From CBDDFQ01 sp965227035 (GTDB taxonomy: Bacteria > Pseudomonadota > Gammaproteobacteria > Burkholderiales > Burkholderiaceae_C), in contig OZ245724.1 in NCBI GenBank assembly GCA_965227035.1, forward strand, positions 868,001 through 932,000: 64,000 nt of DNA, read 5' to 3'. A model generated the notes under the pieces. The model was not told the DNA's origin. It worked only from the letters and a program-made list of their open reading frames with translations, and made no database searches. Position numbers and translations under genes: made by a program. Numbering within the stretch: position 1 is the first letter of the stretch; the number at the start of each line of letters is the position of its first letter. Shown piece by piece: positions 26,940-36,016 of the stretch.

Positions 26940-27422
26940 TCAGTTGATGTACGCGGTGTAGTTATGCTGGCGCACACCGAGATCGCCTGCCCCTTGCCAG
27001 CACAACAGGATATTTACCGCATTGAAATTGGTGGGCGAGATCGACACTTGGATCATCGAGGCGCTTGTGTTGGGCAAAGTCGCCTGCACCTTGGTTATCC
27101 AGTCGGTCACGATAGTGCTACTCGATGCTGTGCCCGTAAAGTTGCAAGTACCGCCGGTCGTCGTCTGATGCGCAAACTGCGGCAAAGAGGCTGCAACCGT
27201 GGAGGAGCTGGTCAAGTCGACGCCCATATAAATACTTTGTGCAAGTTGCTCGGCCAGCTGGGATGCAGTACTCCGGAACTGTGCGTCAGATTGCGCGTTG
27301 ACCGAAACCGCCCCGGTTCCTACCATCGCCAGTACGCCGAGCGAGAAGATCAAGATGGCAACGAGCGCCTCGATCATGAAAATGCCCTGCTGACTGTGAG
27401 CGGATCGAGCGGTTTTCATCAT
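26940..27422 (-). CDS. pilV: Type IV pilus modification/minor pilin PilV
   Basis: 160 residues. The two tandem ATGs at 27422 and 27419 overlap the fimT stop as ATGATGA, so either can be used; the longer ORF start is inside fimT and rejected. The leader ends SQQG and the helix is IFMIEALVAILIFSLGVLAM, with Glu at mature position 5. VSVNAQSDAQFRSTASQLAEQ follows in the amphipathic N-terminal helix, typical of PilV. It continues the minor-pilin operon. Confidence 0.88.
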   Translation of the reverse strand: MMKTARSAHSQQGIFMIEALVAILIFSLGVLAMVGTGAVSVNAQSDAQFRSTASQLAEQLAQSIYMGVDLTSSSTVAASLPQFAHQTTTGGTCNFTGTASSSTIVTDWITKVQATLPNTSASMIQVSISPTNFNAVNILLCWQGAGDLGVRQHNYTAYIN

Positions 27423-28093
27423 GTGCACTTCCGGGTGTCTTTGACATCGGTTACTAGCGGATCGCAGACCTTTGCTTGTCCGCCGAGAGTGACGACGACG
27501 CGCAGGCATCGCATCGTGTGGGTTGTATCGGTGTTGCTGGTCTGGCAGGCGCCACCCAATACGTTTGCGAAATCGATCGTCGCGGTAGTTGCAGCGCTTC
27601 CGCCGTCTTCTGCATTGAAAGTGGCGCGCGAAAGAGGACTGAACTCAATGTGGGTCAGGGCGCCTGCGCCAGCCGATGCATTGAACGTCACCACTGGAAG
27701 TCCGCCACTTGTCCTGCCCACGTTCGTGCCGTCATATCCGTCGATGAATCCATATGACGTGGTCACCGCAGTCGGGTCGATGTTTGGGACGGTATCGATA
27801 GAGCGGATGATCCAGTTGGGACCCGTGCGGACTTTGGCCGCTGAGGTCGCGTTTGCCGCGATCGGCGCCGCACTGGTAAAAACGATTTGGACTTTCTTGT
27901 TCTGCTTCAACGCCTCGAGGCGAGCCGATTGAATCGCGGCAGCCAGATTTCCAGCAGCGGCTTTGGTCTTTTGATTCTGGGTGTAGGAGTTCAACTGCGG
28001 AACGCCAATCGCCGCGACCATGCCGGCAATTGCAATCACGACCAGAGCTTCTACTAGTGTGAAGCCAGAGGAGCGCGAGCGTGTGGTGTTCAT
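27419..28093 (-). CDS. fimT: GspH/FimT family minor pseudopilin
   Basis: 224 residues from the ATG at 28093. The leader MNTTRSRSSG is followed by FTLVEALVVIAIAGMVAAIG, a class III prepilin signal with Glu at mature position 5, and then the ARLEALKQNKKVQIVF segment of GspH/FimT proteins. A longer upstream ORF would bury the leader behind 65 unrelated residues that overlap pilE, so it is rejected. FimT/FimU supports pilus priming, and FimT homologues have been shown to bind DNA in transformation systems; either role is possible. Overlaps pilV by 4 nt. Confidence 0.87.
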   Translation of the reverse strand: MNTTRSRSSGFTLVEALVVIAIAGMVAAIGVPQLNSYTQNQKTKAAAGNLAAAIQSARLEALKQNKKVQIVFTSAAPIAANATSAAKVRTGPNWIIRSIDTVPNIDPTAVTTSYGFIDGYDGTNVGRTSGGLPVVTFNASAGAGALTHIEFSPLSRATFNAEDGGSAATTATIDFANVLGGACQTSNTDTTHTMRCLRVVVTLGGQAKVCDPLVTDVKDTRKCT

Positions 28094-28107
28094 GGGTAGC
28101 AATCCAA

Positions 28108-28545
28108 TCAAGACGAGCAGGTGCCGTCTTTTTTGATGATCCAGCAAGATGCTGCGCGGGTCGAATCCCAACCGACCGAGGGCAGCGTCGTGGCACGGGT
28201 GCCTGCCTGGTTCACCGAGTAAACAAAGTTGGAGACTGCTCCCTGTCCTGTGGCGCTCAAAGAGTAGGTGGCACCGGACGCATTGCATCCATAGGTGAAG
28301 TATTTCGTGGGATTAAGTGTGGGAACCACGGCGCTTCCGCAGGCGTTGTCGTAATTGCGGTGATCCTGGAAATACTGCTCCATCCGGATCCGCTGCGCCG
28401 ACAGATTCGCCAGCCCTTCGGTCACGGCGCCAGTGCGGATGTAGTCGGTGTACATAGGCAGCGCGATGCTCGTCAAAATCGCGACGATCGCAACAACGAT
28501 CATCACCTCGATCAACGTAAAACCAGCCTGTAAACGCGCACGCAT
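28108..28545 (-). CDS. pilE: Type IV pilin-like protein PilE
   Basis: 145 residues from the ATG at 28545; AAGGGA at 28552-28557 on the coding strand is the ribosome-binding site. Leader MRARLQAG, then FTLIEVMIVVAIVAILTSIA with Glu at mature position 5, and YTDYIRTGAVTEGLANLSAQ in the helix. C-terminal cysteines (CGS, CNAS, CWI, CSS) can form the pilin D-loop. At the head of a pilV-W-X-Y1 set this is usually the minor pilin PilE; it could also be a major-pilin paralogue. It ends 14 bases before fimT. Confidence 0.87.
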   Translation of the reverse strand: MRARLQAGFTLIEVMIVVAIVAILTSIALPMYTDYIRTGAVTEGLANLSAQRIRMEQYFQDHRNYDNACGSAVVPTLNPTKYFTYGCNASGATYSLSATGQGAVSNFVYSVNQAGTRATTLPSVGWDSTRAASCWIIKKDGTCSS

Positions 28546-28660
28546 AGAAAGTCCCTTCGGTTGCTGCCGAGGATACGTTGCGTAACTTTGCGTTAATTTG
28601 CGAAAGCGATGAGCGGAAAGTGCGCGCCGACAGATGGTGTCGGGTGTGCAAAAGTTCCGC

Positions 28661-28697
28661 AAAAAGGCCGGGCGGCGTTGATTTGCCTGCCCGCCGC
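28661..28697 (-). terminator. Probable intrinsic terminator after nrdR
   Basis: On the minus strand a 6-bp GC stem, GCGGCG/CGCCGC (28672-28697), with alternative CGGGC/GCCCG pairing, is followed by CCGGCC and TTTTT (28661-28665). It sits between nrdR and pilE and would separate the glyA-nrdR transcript from the pil operon. Confidence 0.5.
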
Positions 28698-28719
28698 TAG
28701 CCAAAGGGTTAGTACCTGG

Positions 28720-29169
28720 CTACTTCCTAACCTCGTCGACCAGAGTCTTGAACTCGTCGATATCTTCGAAGCTTCGGTAGACGCTTGCGAATCTTATATA
28801 TGCCACCTTGTCGAGCTTCTTCAGCTCGCGCATCACCAACTCACCCAAGCGGTTCGATGCGATTTCGCGTACGCCCTGATTGAGGAGCTTTTCTTCGATG
28901 CGTTCGATCGCGTTGTCGACCTGCTCGGTGCTTACCGGCCTTTTGCGAAGCGCCAGCTTCATCGAACCCGCCAGCTTGGTTCGGTCGTACTCGATCCGGC
29001 GGCCGTCTTTCTTGACGATTGCCGGAAAGGTGACTTCCGGGCGTTCGTAGGTCGTGAAGCGTTTTTCGCAGGCGCCGCATTGGCGCCTGCGACGTATGAA
29101 ATCCGCGTCTTCGGAAATTCGGGTCTCGACGACCTGAGTCTCCAAGTTCGAGCAAAACGGGCATTTCAT
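28720..29169 (-). CDS. nrdR: Transcriptional repressor NrdR
   Basis: 149 residues. Zinc ribbon with CPFC and CGAC cysteine pairs (about residues 3-34), then FTTYERPEV and an ATP-cone domain (49-139, opening VKKDGRRIEYDRTKLAGSM). NrdR senses ATP/dATP and represses ribonucleotide reductase genes at NrdR boxes. It follows glyA by 26 bases on the same strand, the normal Burkholderiales order. Confidence 0.96.
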   Translation of the reverse strand: MKCPFCSNLETQVVETRISEDADFIRRRRQCGACEKRFTTYERPEVTFPAIVKKDGRRIEYDRTKLAGSMKLALRKRPVSTEQVDNAIERIEEKLLNQGVREIASNRLGELVMRELKKLDKVAYIRFASVYRSFEDIDEFKTLVDEVRK

Positions 29170-29195
29170 ACGTTATCTGCTTCTATCGCGCGCGA

Positions 29196-30440
29196 TTAAC
29201 GGTAAACCGGGAAGCGCGAGGTCAACGCGTGTACCTTGGCGCGGACCGCGTCGATGTTCGCTGCGTCACGCGGGTTGTCCAGAACGTCGGCAATCAGGTT
29301 GGCAGTTGCGCGAGCTTCTTCGTCCTTGAAACCGCGAGTCGTCATAGCCGGCGTGCCGATACGGACACCGCTGGTGACCATGGGTTTTTCCGGATCGTTG
29401 GGAATCGCGTTCTTGTTGATGGTCATGTGAGCGCTGCCCAGAACCGCCTCGGCTTCCTTGCCGGTGATTCCCTTGGCGCGCAAATCGACCAGCATGACGT
29501 GGCTTTCGGTACGACCGCTGACGATGCGCAGGCCGCGGCTGGTGAGCGTGTCGGCAACGATCTTGGCGTTGGTCAAAACTTGTTGCTGATAAATCTTGAA
29601 GTCGGGCGCGAGCGCTTCCTTGAAAGCGACGGCCTTCGCCGCGATGACGTGCATTAGCGGGCCACCTTGCAATCCAGGGAAGATCGCGCTGTTGATGGCC
29701 TTTTCGTGTTCGGCCTTCATCAGGATGATCCCGCCGCGAGGTCCGCGCAGGCTCTTGTGGGTCGTGGAGGTCACGACGTCTGCGTGGGGAACCGGGTTGG
29801 GGTAGATGCCTGCGGCGATGAGTCCGGCGTAGTGGGCCATGTCGACCATGAAGATTGCGCCGACGTCTTTCGCGACTTTGGCGAAGCGGGCGAAATCGAT
29901 GGCAAGCGAGTAGGCAGACGCGCCGGCAATGATCAATTTCGGCTTGGATTCGTGCGCCTTGCGTTCCATGGCGTCGTAGTCGATTTCTTCCTTGTCGTTC
30001 AGGCCGTAGCTCACCACGTTGAACCACTTGCCGCTCATGTTGAGCGCCATGCCGTGGGTCAGGTGACCGCCTTCGGCCAGGCTCATGCCCATGATGGTGT
30101 CGCCGGGTTTGAGGAAGGCAAGGAAAACCGCTTCATTGGCCGACGCGCCGCAATGAGGCTGGACGTTGGCGGCATCGGCGCCGAAGATTTTTTTGACGCG
30201 GTCGATCGCGAGTTGCTCGGCTACATCGACGTGTTCGCATCCGCCGTAGTAGCGGCGGCCTGGGTAGCCCTCGGCGTATTTGTTGGTGAGCTGCGAGCCT
30301 TGCGCGGCCATGACGGCGGGCGAAGCGTAGTTCTCGCTGGCAATCAGCTCGATGTGGTGTTCCTGACGCGCGTTCTCAGCCTGGATGGCTGCAAACAGTT
30401 CGGGGTCGGTTTGTTCGACAAGAATAGATCGGTTGTACAT
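29196..30440 (-). CDS. glyA: Serine hydroxymethyltransferase
   Basis: 414 residues, equal in size to E. coli GlyA (417). The PLP lysine is K229 in TSTTHKSLRGPRGG, the same number as in E. coli. N-terminal HIELIASENYASPAV and NKYAEGYPGRRYYGGCE are highly conserved. It converts serine and tetrahydrofolate to glycine and 5,10-methylene-THF. ATG at 30440. The 258-base leader upstream is strongly folded (see leader entry). It is followed by nrdR. Confidence 0.97.
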   Translation of the reverse strand: MYNRSILVEQTDPELFAAIQAENARQEHHIELIASENYASPAVMAAQGSQLTNKYAEGYPGRRYYGGCEHVDVAEQLAIDRVKKIFGADAANVQPHCGASANEAVFLAFLKPGDTIMGMSLAEGGHLTHGMALNMSGKWFNVVSYGLNDKEEIDYDAMERKAHESKPKLIIAGASAYSLAIDFARFAKVAKDVGAIFMVDMAHYAGLIAAGIYPNPVPHADVVTSTTHKSLRGPRGGIILMKAEHEKAINSAIFPGLQGGPLMHVIAAKAVAFKEALAPDFKIYQQQVLTNAKIVADTLTSRGLRIVSGRTESHVMLVDLRAKGITGKEAEAVLGSAHMTINKNAIPNDPEKPMVTSGVRIGTPAMTTRGFKDEEARATANLIADVLDNPRDAANIDAVRAKVHALTSRFPVYR

Positions 30441-30698
30441 GGCAGTCCTAGACGTGAATCCCTGTTAAGAAACAAGGGCTGCCCAGGCGAACGGCTGAAA
30501 CACCGTGATCCGAAACCGGATCAGGCGGTGCGCTTCCCAGTGGTTGTCCGGTGTTGAATCCTGGAGCTATGTCCTGGATTTGCCGGGAGTCCACGTCAGC
30601 ACGGAAGGCCTTGATCGAGTGTTATCGATCCGAATGGCCTCCGCGCCTATCGCCAGTTGCGCACCCCGCTAGTGTAGCGGAGCCGCGATGCAGGCAAT
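30441..30698 (-). promoter_or_regulatory. Structured leader upstream of glyA
   Basis: In the direction of transcription there are three stable inverted repeats. The first is AGGCC (30606-30610)/GGCCT (30636-30640) with an inner GATCGA/TCGATC. The second is CACCG-TGATCCG (30501-30512) with CGGATCA-GG-CGGTG (30517-30530), 12 bp with one 2-nt bulge. The third is CCCTGTT (30460-30466)/AACAAGGG (30471-30478). None has a T-run, so they are not simple terminators. They may form a regulatory 5' UTR, but no known riboswitch consensus was recognised. Confidence 0.45.
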
Positions 30699-31535
30699 TC
30701 AGGAAAAGGAAGCAACCTTGTCGACAGCCACTTCAGGTGCGGGTTTGGCTGGGGCCACGACAGGAATCGGGAGCGCCGGAGCCAGTTGAGGAGCTTGCGG
30801 AGCGGTGTGAACTGCCTTGCCACCTGCCACTTGCGCGAGGCGGGCATGTTCTGCCAGAACCTTGCTCACGTAGCCGCCATCGTCTTCGATGTTGGCTGCA
30901 CCCACGTAGAAGCGCAGTCCGCCTTCGACGGATCCGGCGCGAGAGATGCATTCCTGCAGCACTTTCACGCCTACGCGCAGATTCGTCACCGGATCGAACG
31001 CAGCCAGTGTGCCGCCCATCGACTCGTATTTGTCTACGTGCACCTTGGTCATGACCTGCATCAAGCCCTGTGCGCCGACAGCGCTTTGCGCGAACGGATT
31101 GAAGCCGGACTCGACCGCCATGACCGCAAGGATCAGGGTGGGATCGAGCTTCGAGCGACGGCCGATGTCATAGGCTTCGGCGACCAGGACGCTCAGGGGC
31201 TCTGCAGCCACCCGATATTTTTTGCTGAGCCAGAAGGCTACAGCCGCTTGCTGTTTTGGAAGATCGCTCGGATTCGAGGCAACCGTTCTTTCCAAATTGG
31301 CCGATTCGATTTCGGCCGGTGCGCCGGTGAGGGCGGTTTGGCGGGCTTTAAGCCAACCAGCGAGTTCTTGTTCGCCAGCCTGACGCAGGTCAGGGCGGGC
31401 AGTCAGGGCGATTACTGCAAAAACTACTGCCAGGCCCAATAGGGCGAAGCCGTTGTGCGTAATCTCAAAAAAGCCTTCGGCAATATCCGACACGAATGTC
31501 CTGATGCCGAGGGCTGTTTGTCCTAACGCTGTCAT
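30699..31535 (-). CDS. Membrane-anchored lytic transglycosylase (SLT domain)
   Basis: 278 residues. A single N-terminal membrane helix (about 28-46, GFALLGLAVVFAVIALTA) tethers a periplasmic domain. The SLT domain (about 120-235) has the catalytic Glu in LAVMAVESGFNPFAQSAVGA and the GLMQVM motif, plus the NLRVGVKVL segment. It cleaves peptidoglycan glycan strands by forming 1,6-anhydroMurNAc. The tail is Ala/Pro-rich. It runs ahead of glyA in the same direction. The membrane anchor rather than a signal peptide or lipobox is the unusual point; an approximate relative is the Slt70/MltE group. Confidence 0.87.
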   Translation of the reverse strand: MTALGQTALGIRTFVSDIAEGFFEITHNGFALLGLAVVFAVIALTARPDLRQAGEQELAGWLKARQTALTGAPAEIESANLERTVASNPSDLPKQQAAVAFWLSKKYRVAAEPLSVLVAEAYDIGRRSKLDPTLILAVMAVESGFNPFAQSAVGAQGLMQVMTKVHVDKYESMGGTLAAFDPVTNLRVGVKVLQECISRAGSVEGGLRFYVGAANIEDDGGYVSKVLAEHARLAQVAGGKAVHTAPQAPQLAPALPIPVVAPAKPAPEVAVDKVASFS

Positions 31536-32008
31536 AGCACTTCCTTTCTACGCGAAGACGTCGATTGCGATGCGGGGAAGCGATCCCACCTCACAACAAC
31601 TTCCATCCCTCGTTTGGATTGGTACGCCACCAGAGTCGGCGTGTTTCTGTGAACTACTGCACGAATCTGACTTAGCCGGGTTCGGCAGCGAGTCGATTTT
31701 TAGTCCCCTTGTTTGGGACTGCGCGATTCTAGGAGGGGTGCAAATATCGGGTCAAGCATATGGATTCGTTTCTTTATTCTAAAAAGTGTTAAGTTTTCGG
31801 GCGGATTTTCACTGTTCGAATGTCCAGTTTTCGTCCGAACTTTTTCGAGAACGCCCGGAAAGCCTCGAAAACACAGGCCTCGCAAGGTGACAGCGAGATG
31901 ACGACCCGAAAAATTCGGTGCTCGGCAGTTGTTGGTTTTCGCAAACGAGAATGTTTGCAGCCGTTTCAATCATTGACAGTTTCTGCTTGCGGGTTGAAAA
32001 CTCGGCAG
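31536..32008. other. Non-coding region with inverted repeats between lytic transglycosylase and AsmA-like gene
   Basis: This 473-base divergent intergenic region must contain both promoters. Visible elements are: AGTCCC (31702-31707)/GGGACT (31715-31720); TTTTTCGAG (31841-31849)/CTCGAAAA (31864-31871); and GCAAAC (31941-31946)/GTTTGC (31953-31958). None is followed by a T-run. No credible short gene was found; the in-frame extension of the AsmA-like gene to 31820 has no family similarity. Confidence 0.6.
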
Positions 32009-35000
32009 ATGGATTCCCTGCAAAACTCCCCAAAACTCAAAAAATGGCTCAAGGGAGCGGCTTGGACTGTGGGCGGCGTGCTCGCTCTATGGGCGGTTGC
32101 ATGGCTGGCAGTGCCGCCCATCGTCAAATCGCAGCTTCAGAAGATCGCGAGCGAGAAGCTTGGCAGACAGATCACCGTCGGGGAAATTCAGTTCAAACCC
32201 TGGACGCTCGAGCTCACGCTGAAGGATCTCGCTGTTGCCAAATCCTCTGGAGGCGAGCCGCAACTGCGCGTCGCCTCCATATATATAGACGCCGAGCTTC
32301 AGTCTCTAGTAAGACTGGCCCCGGTGATCGATGCAATCACCGTCGAGGCGCCCCAGATCTATCTGACGAGGACCGGCGATGGGCACTACGACATCGACGA
32401 TCTGATCGCCAAGTTCACGAGTGACACAGAGCCATCCGATCCCAACAAAGCGCCAGCCCGATTCGCGCTATACAACCTCAAGCTCGATGGCGGCGAGATC
32501 ACCTTCGACGACAAACCTGCGGGCCGGGTTCACGAGCTGAAGAATCTCGTCGTCTCGTTGCCGTTTCTGAGTAGCTTCGAATCCTCGCGCGAAGTCGCGG
32601 TGGAACCGCGTCTGGCGTTTGTCCTCAACGGATCGGAATTCGATTCGGCTGCGCAGACCATGCCCTTCGCTCAGACCCGCAAAACCGACGCCTCGCTGTC
32701 GGTTCATGGCCTCGACCTCGCCCCGTATCTTCAATACCTGCCCAAAGACTTGCCGGTGCAATTGAAGGCGGGGCTTCTTTCGACGGATATCAAGTTCGCG
32801 TTCCAGAAGAGCACCTCGAACACGGCATCCACTCTGTCGCTGACCGGCACGCTATCGGCTAGCAAAGTGCGAATCGACCAGGCGTCCACCGGCGAGATCG
32901 TTTCGTTCGATACGCTCGATCTGGCTCTTGCCGACGTCAGGCCACTGGAAAAGAAGGTGCATTTGTCGAAGGCGGAGCTGGTGGCGCCGAAGATATCGCT
33001 GCTTCGCCGGGCCGACGGATCGCTTGCCTTGCCCGGTCAGAAAACGGCCGGATCGACTCCTGCAGTCGCCGCCAAACCCGCAACGATCGCCTCCGCCGCC
33101 GCGACCGCAGCATCCGCCGCAGCCTCCGCGGCCACAGCTGCATCCGCCAAACCTGCAGCCGACGCCTGGAACATCGCGGTCGATGCGATAGCCTTGCGGG
33201 ACGGCACCGTTAGCTGGGTCGACGAGTCGACGAAGCCGGTTGCCAAGTCCTCCATCGACTCGCTCGTGGTGGATGTGGCCGATCTGACCTTCCCATTTAC
33301 CAAACCGATCAAGCTGTCCGGAAACGCCAACGTGGGCGCCGCTGCAAAAGGCACGAAACCGTCGACCTTCAAGTTCGAAGGCCAGTTCGACGGCTCGAAA
33401 GGGCAATCGCAAGCCAGCATCAAAGCCTGGGCTGACAAGCTGCCGCTCGATATTGCAGCGCCGTACCTCGCCGCTTTCCTGGGGCCTCGTTTGAAGGGCA
33501 CCCTGTCTTCGGACATGTCGATCGACTGGTCCTCTGCCGGCAAGCTGCTGGTCAAGGCCGATAAATGGACCCTTGATGGAGCCAGTCTGGAAGATGGAAA
33601 GAATGCGCTTGCGAGTGCCAAGACGCTCGAGGTGACGGGCGTGACCCTAGATGTGCCGGCGCGCTCGATGTCGGCTGACGCGATCCGGATTTCGCAACCC
33701 AAAGCCAGCGTCGAGCGCGGCAAGGACAAGCGCTGGATGTTCGAACGCTGGATGGTCGTGCCGGCAGCGGAGCAAGCGAGGGCCAAGTCGCCCGAAGCTG
33801 CATCGCAGCCAGCGTCTATCGCTGCCTCCAGCCCGGCCAAGGCAGCACCGGATCCCTGGAAAATGCGGGTTGCCGACATATCTATAGACGGCGGCTCGGT
33901 CTCTTATAAAGACGAGGCGTCTGCGAAGGTCGTGGCCCTGAACGTCAGCGCCATCAACATGAAGCTCAAAAACGTCGATCCATTCAGCTCGACGCCTTCG
34001 CCAGCCAAGATTTCAGCGCGTGTGGCTTCCGGCAATACCGAACCCGGCTCCCTGAATTTCGACGGGCGCGTGGCCATGTCGCCGCTGGTCGTTCAGGGGC
34101 AGATCAAGGCCGACCACTTGCCGCTGCACGCGTTGGAGCCGTATTACGCGGGGTCGCTGAACATCGAAGTGATTCGCGCCGACGCCAGCTTCACCGGACA
34201 GTTGCGATTCGCGCAAGCCGCCAAGGGCATCGAACTCAAAGTCACCGGCGATTCGCGACTTGAAGACTTCCGCGCGAACACGCTCTACGCCGCCGATGGC
34301 GTACCGGTCCAGCGCGAGGAACTCCTGCGCTGGAAGGCATTGAATCTGCGAGGCATTGCAGTTGCAGTCGCGCCCGGCACGACCACAACGGTCGACGTCG
34401 CCGAGACGGCGTTGTCGGACTTTTTCGCGCGTCTCATCATCAATCCCACCGGCCGGATCAATTTGCAGGATCTGGTGCGCAAAGGCGATTCTTCGCCATC
34501 GGCAACTCCAGTGGCATCGGCGGCTTCGGCAAGCGCGCCTCAAACCGCCGCGTCACAGCCTTCGGCTCAATCCGCCGACGGACCGTCGCCGGTTGTCAAA
34601 TTCGGCCCTATCCAGATCAGCAACGGACGGGTCGCTTTCTCGGACCGTTTCGTCAAACCCAACTACTCGGCCAACCTGACCGAGCTGCAAGGCAAGCTGA
34701 GTGCTTTCTCGTCGGTGTCGACCGATATGGCAGACCTCGAAGTGCGGGGCAGGGCGGAAGGAAGCGCCTCGCTGGAAATTCTCGGCAAGCTCAATCCGCT
34801 GGCCAAACCGATTGCGCTGGATATTCAGGGGAAGGTCCGCGATCTGGAATTGCCGGCCCTGTCGCCTTACTCGGTGAAATACGCGGGTTATGGAATCGAG
34901 CGCGGCAAGCTGAGCCTCGACGTGAACTATCTGGTCAAGCCCGATGGTCAGCTCACCGCGAGCAACCGGCTCGTGTTGAACCAGCTGACCTTCGGCGAGA

Positions 35001-35815
35001 AGGTCGAGGGATCGGCAACGAATCTGCCGGTGAAGCTGGCGGTCGCGCTGCTGTCGGATCGGAACGGCGTGATCGACGTCGAGCTGCCGATCAGCGGATC
35101 GCTGAACGACCCGAATTTCAGCATGGGCGGCGTCATCGTCAGGGTCATCGTGAATCTGATCGTGAAAGCCGTGACTGCGCCGTTCTCGTTGCTTGCCAAC
35201 GCGTTCGGCGGGGGCACCGGCGACCAGACCGGCGGCGCGATTGCATTCGCACCCGGCAGCGACAGGCTCGATGCCAAGGCAACCGACACCCTCGACAAAA
35301 TTGCCAAGGCGATGACCGATCGGCCGCAATTGCAAATGACCATCACCGGCAGCAGCAGCCTTGAGGCCGAGCGCGAGGGCTACAAGCGCGAACGTCTGAA
35401 TCGTCGGGTGGAAATCGAAAAACGGCGGCAGCTGGCAGCGGCCAACCGCGGGGGCGACGCGGCTGCTCCGGTGCCGCGATCCGCTGCGTCCGCTCCGCAA
35501 ACCGTGGTCACGCCAGACGAATACCCGGCTTTGGTGACAGAGGTTTATAAACGGACCGACATGCAGAAACCGCGAAACCTGATCGGCATGGCTAAAGAGG
35601 TGTCCCAGGCGGAGATGGAATCGATGTTGATGGCGCAGATCGTGGTGAACGACGAAACCATGCGGGATCTGGCGACCCGGCGTGCGGTAGAGGTGCGGGA
35701 ATATCTGAACTCGAAGCAACTGCCCAACTCCAGGATTTTCCTGGGGGCCATCAAGACTTTGCCTGCCGGTTCGGACAAAGCGCCCGGGGCAGAATTGAGT
35801 CTATCGACTCGATGA
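32009..35815 (+). CDS. AsmA/DUF748 family envelope protein
   Basis: 1268 residues from the ATG at 32009, which places a membrane helix at the usual N-terminal position (about 14-36, GAAWTVGGVLALWAVAWLAV). The bulk is a repeating AsmA/DUF748 bridge-like architecture (INVPxIxLxR-type segments such as APQIYLTRTGDGHYDIDDL and NGRVAFSDRFVKPNY). Ala/Pro-rich linkers lie near 340-385, 600-620 and 835-860. The C-terminal part has an OmpA-like flavour (IAFAPGSDRLDAKATDTLDK, about 1078-1097). AsmA-like proteins are inner-membrane-anchored and span the periplasm; several move phospholipids to the outer membrane. It is monocistronic between two long intergenic regions. Confidence 0.85.
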   Translation: MDSLQNSPKLKKWLKGAAWTVGGVLALWAVAWLAVPPIVKSQLQKIASEKLGRQITVGEIQFKPWTLELTLKDLAVAKSSGGEPQLRVASIYIDAELQSLVRLAPVIDAITVEAPQIYLTRTGDGHYDIDDLIAKFTSDTEPSDPNKAPARFALYNLKLDGGEITFDDKPAGRVHELKNLVVSLPFLSSFESSREVAVEPRLAFVLNGSEFDSAAQTMPFAQTRKTDASLSVHGLDLAPYLQYLPKDLPVQLKAGLLSTDIKFAFQKSTSNTASTLSLTGTLSASKVRIDQASTGEIVSFDTLDLALADVRPLEKKVHLSKAELVAPKISLLRRADGSLALPGQKTAGSTPAVAAKPATIASAAATAASAAASAATAASAKPAADAWNIAVDAIALRDGTVSWVDESTKPVAKSSIDSLVVDVADLTFPFTKPIKLSGNANVGAAAKGTKPSTFKFEGQFDGSKGQSQASIKAWADKLPLDIAAPYLAAFLGPRLKGTLSSDMSIDWSSAGKLLVKADKWTLDGASLEDGKNALASAKTLEVTGVTLDVPARSMSADAIRISQPKASVERGKDKRWMFERWMVVPAAEQARAKSPEAASQPASIAASSPAKAAPDPWKMRVADISIDGGSVSYKDEASAKVVALNVSAINMKLKNVDPFSSTPSPAKISARVASGNTEPGSLNFDGRVAMSPLVVQGQIKADHLPLHALEPYYAGSLNIEVIRADASFTGQLRFAQAAKGIELKVTGDSRLEDFRANTLYAADGVPVQREELLRWKALNLRGIAVAVAPGTTTTVDVAETALSDFFARLIINPTGRINLQDLVRKGDSSPSATPVASAASASAPQTAASQPSAQSADGPSPVVKFGPIQISNGRVAFSDRFVKPNYSANLTELQGKLSAFSSVSTDMADLEVRGRAEGSASLEILGKLNPLAKPIALDIQGKVRDLELPALSPYSVKYAGYGIERGKLSLDVNYLVKPDGQLTASNRLVLNQLTFGEKVEGSATNLPVKLAVALLSDRNGVIDVELPISGSLNDPNFSMGGVIVRVIVNLIVKAVTAPFSLLANAFGGGTGDQTGGAIAFAPGSDRLDAKATDTLDKIAKAMTDRPQLQMTITGSSSLEAEREGYKRERLNRRVEIEKRRQLAAANRGGDAAAPVPRSAASAPQTVVTPDEYPALVTEVYKRTDMQKPRNLIGMAKEVSQAEMESMLMAQIVVNDETMRDLATRRAVEVREYLNSKQLPNSRIFLGAIKTLPAGSDKAPGAELSLSTR

Positions 35816-35929
35816 GGCAATCGTAAAAGGATGCCGCCTGCAGGCGCAAAACTCGCCTGTCGAGTCCGATAGTTACCTCATCAATTCGCTTGCCTGACAA
35901 TACAGGCGAAAATACGTAGTTGCGTGACC

Positions 35930-35965
35930 TGTTCGTTTACTTGTTCGTCCACTTCTTCGTCCAGT
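35930..35965 (+). repeat. Three tandem 12-bp repeats upstream of DUF349 gene
   Basis: TGTTCGTTTACT (35930-35941), TGTTCGTCCACT (35942-35953) and TCTTCGTCCAGT (35954-35965) follow each other without a gap. They end 51 bases before the ATG at 36017. The spacing of one unit is slightly more than a helical turn. Function unknown; possibly a regulator-binding array or part of the untranslated leader. Confidence 0.6.
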
Positions 35966-36016
35966 CACGCCGTACGACTCCCCAAATAACCGACGTCATT
36001 CGATTGCCCCGTTTTA

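Noticed and set aside
31702..31720. AGTCCC/GGGACT hairpin as a terminator
   Set aside because: No run of T follows on either strand and it lies between two genes that point away from each other.
32009..32200. Start of the AsmA-like gene at 31820
   Set aside because: The 63 added residues have no similarity and would displace the membrane helix from the N-terminus.
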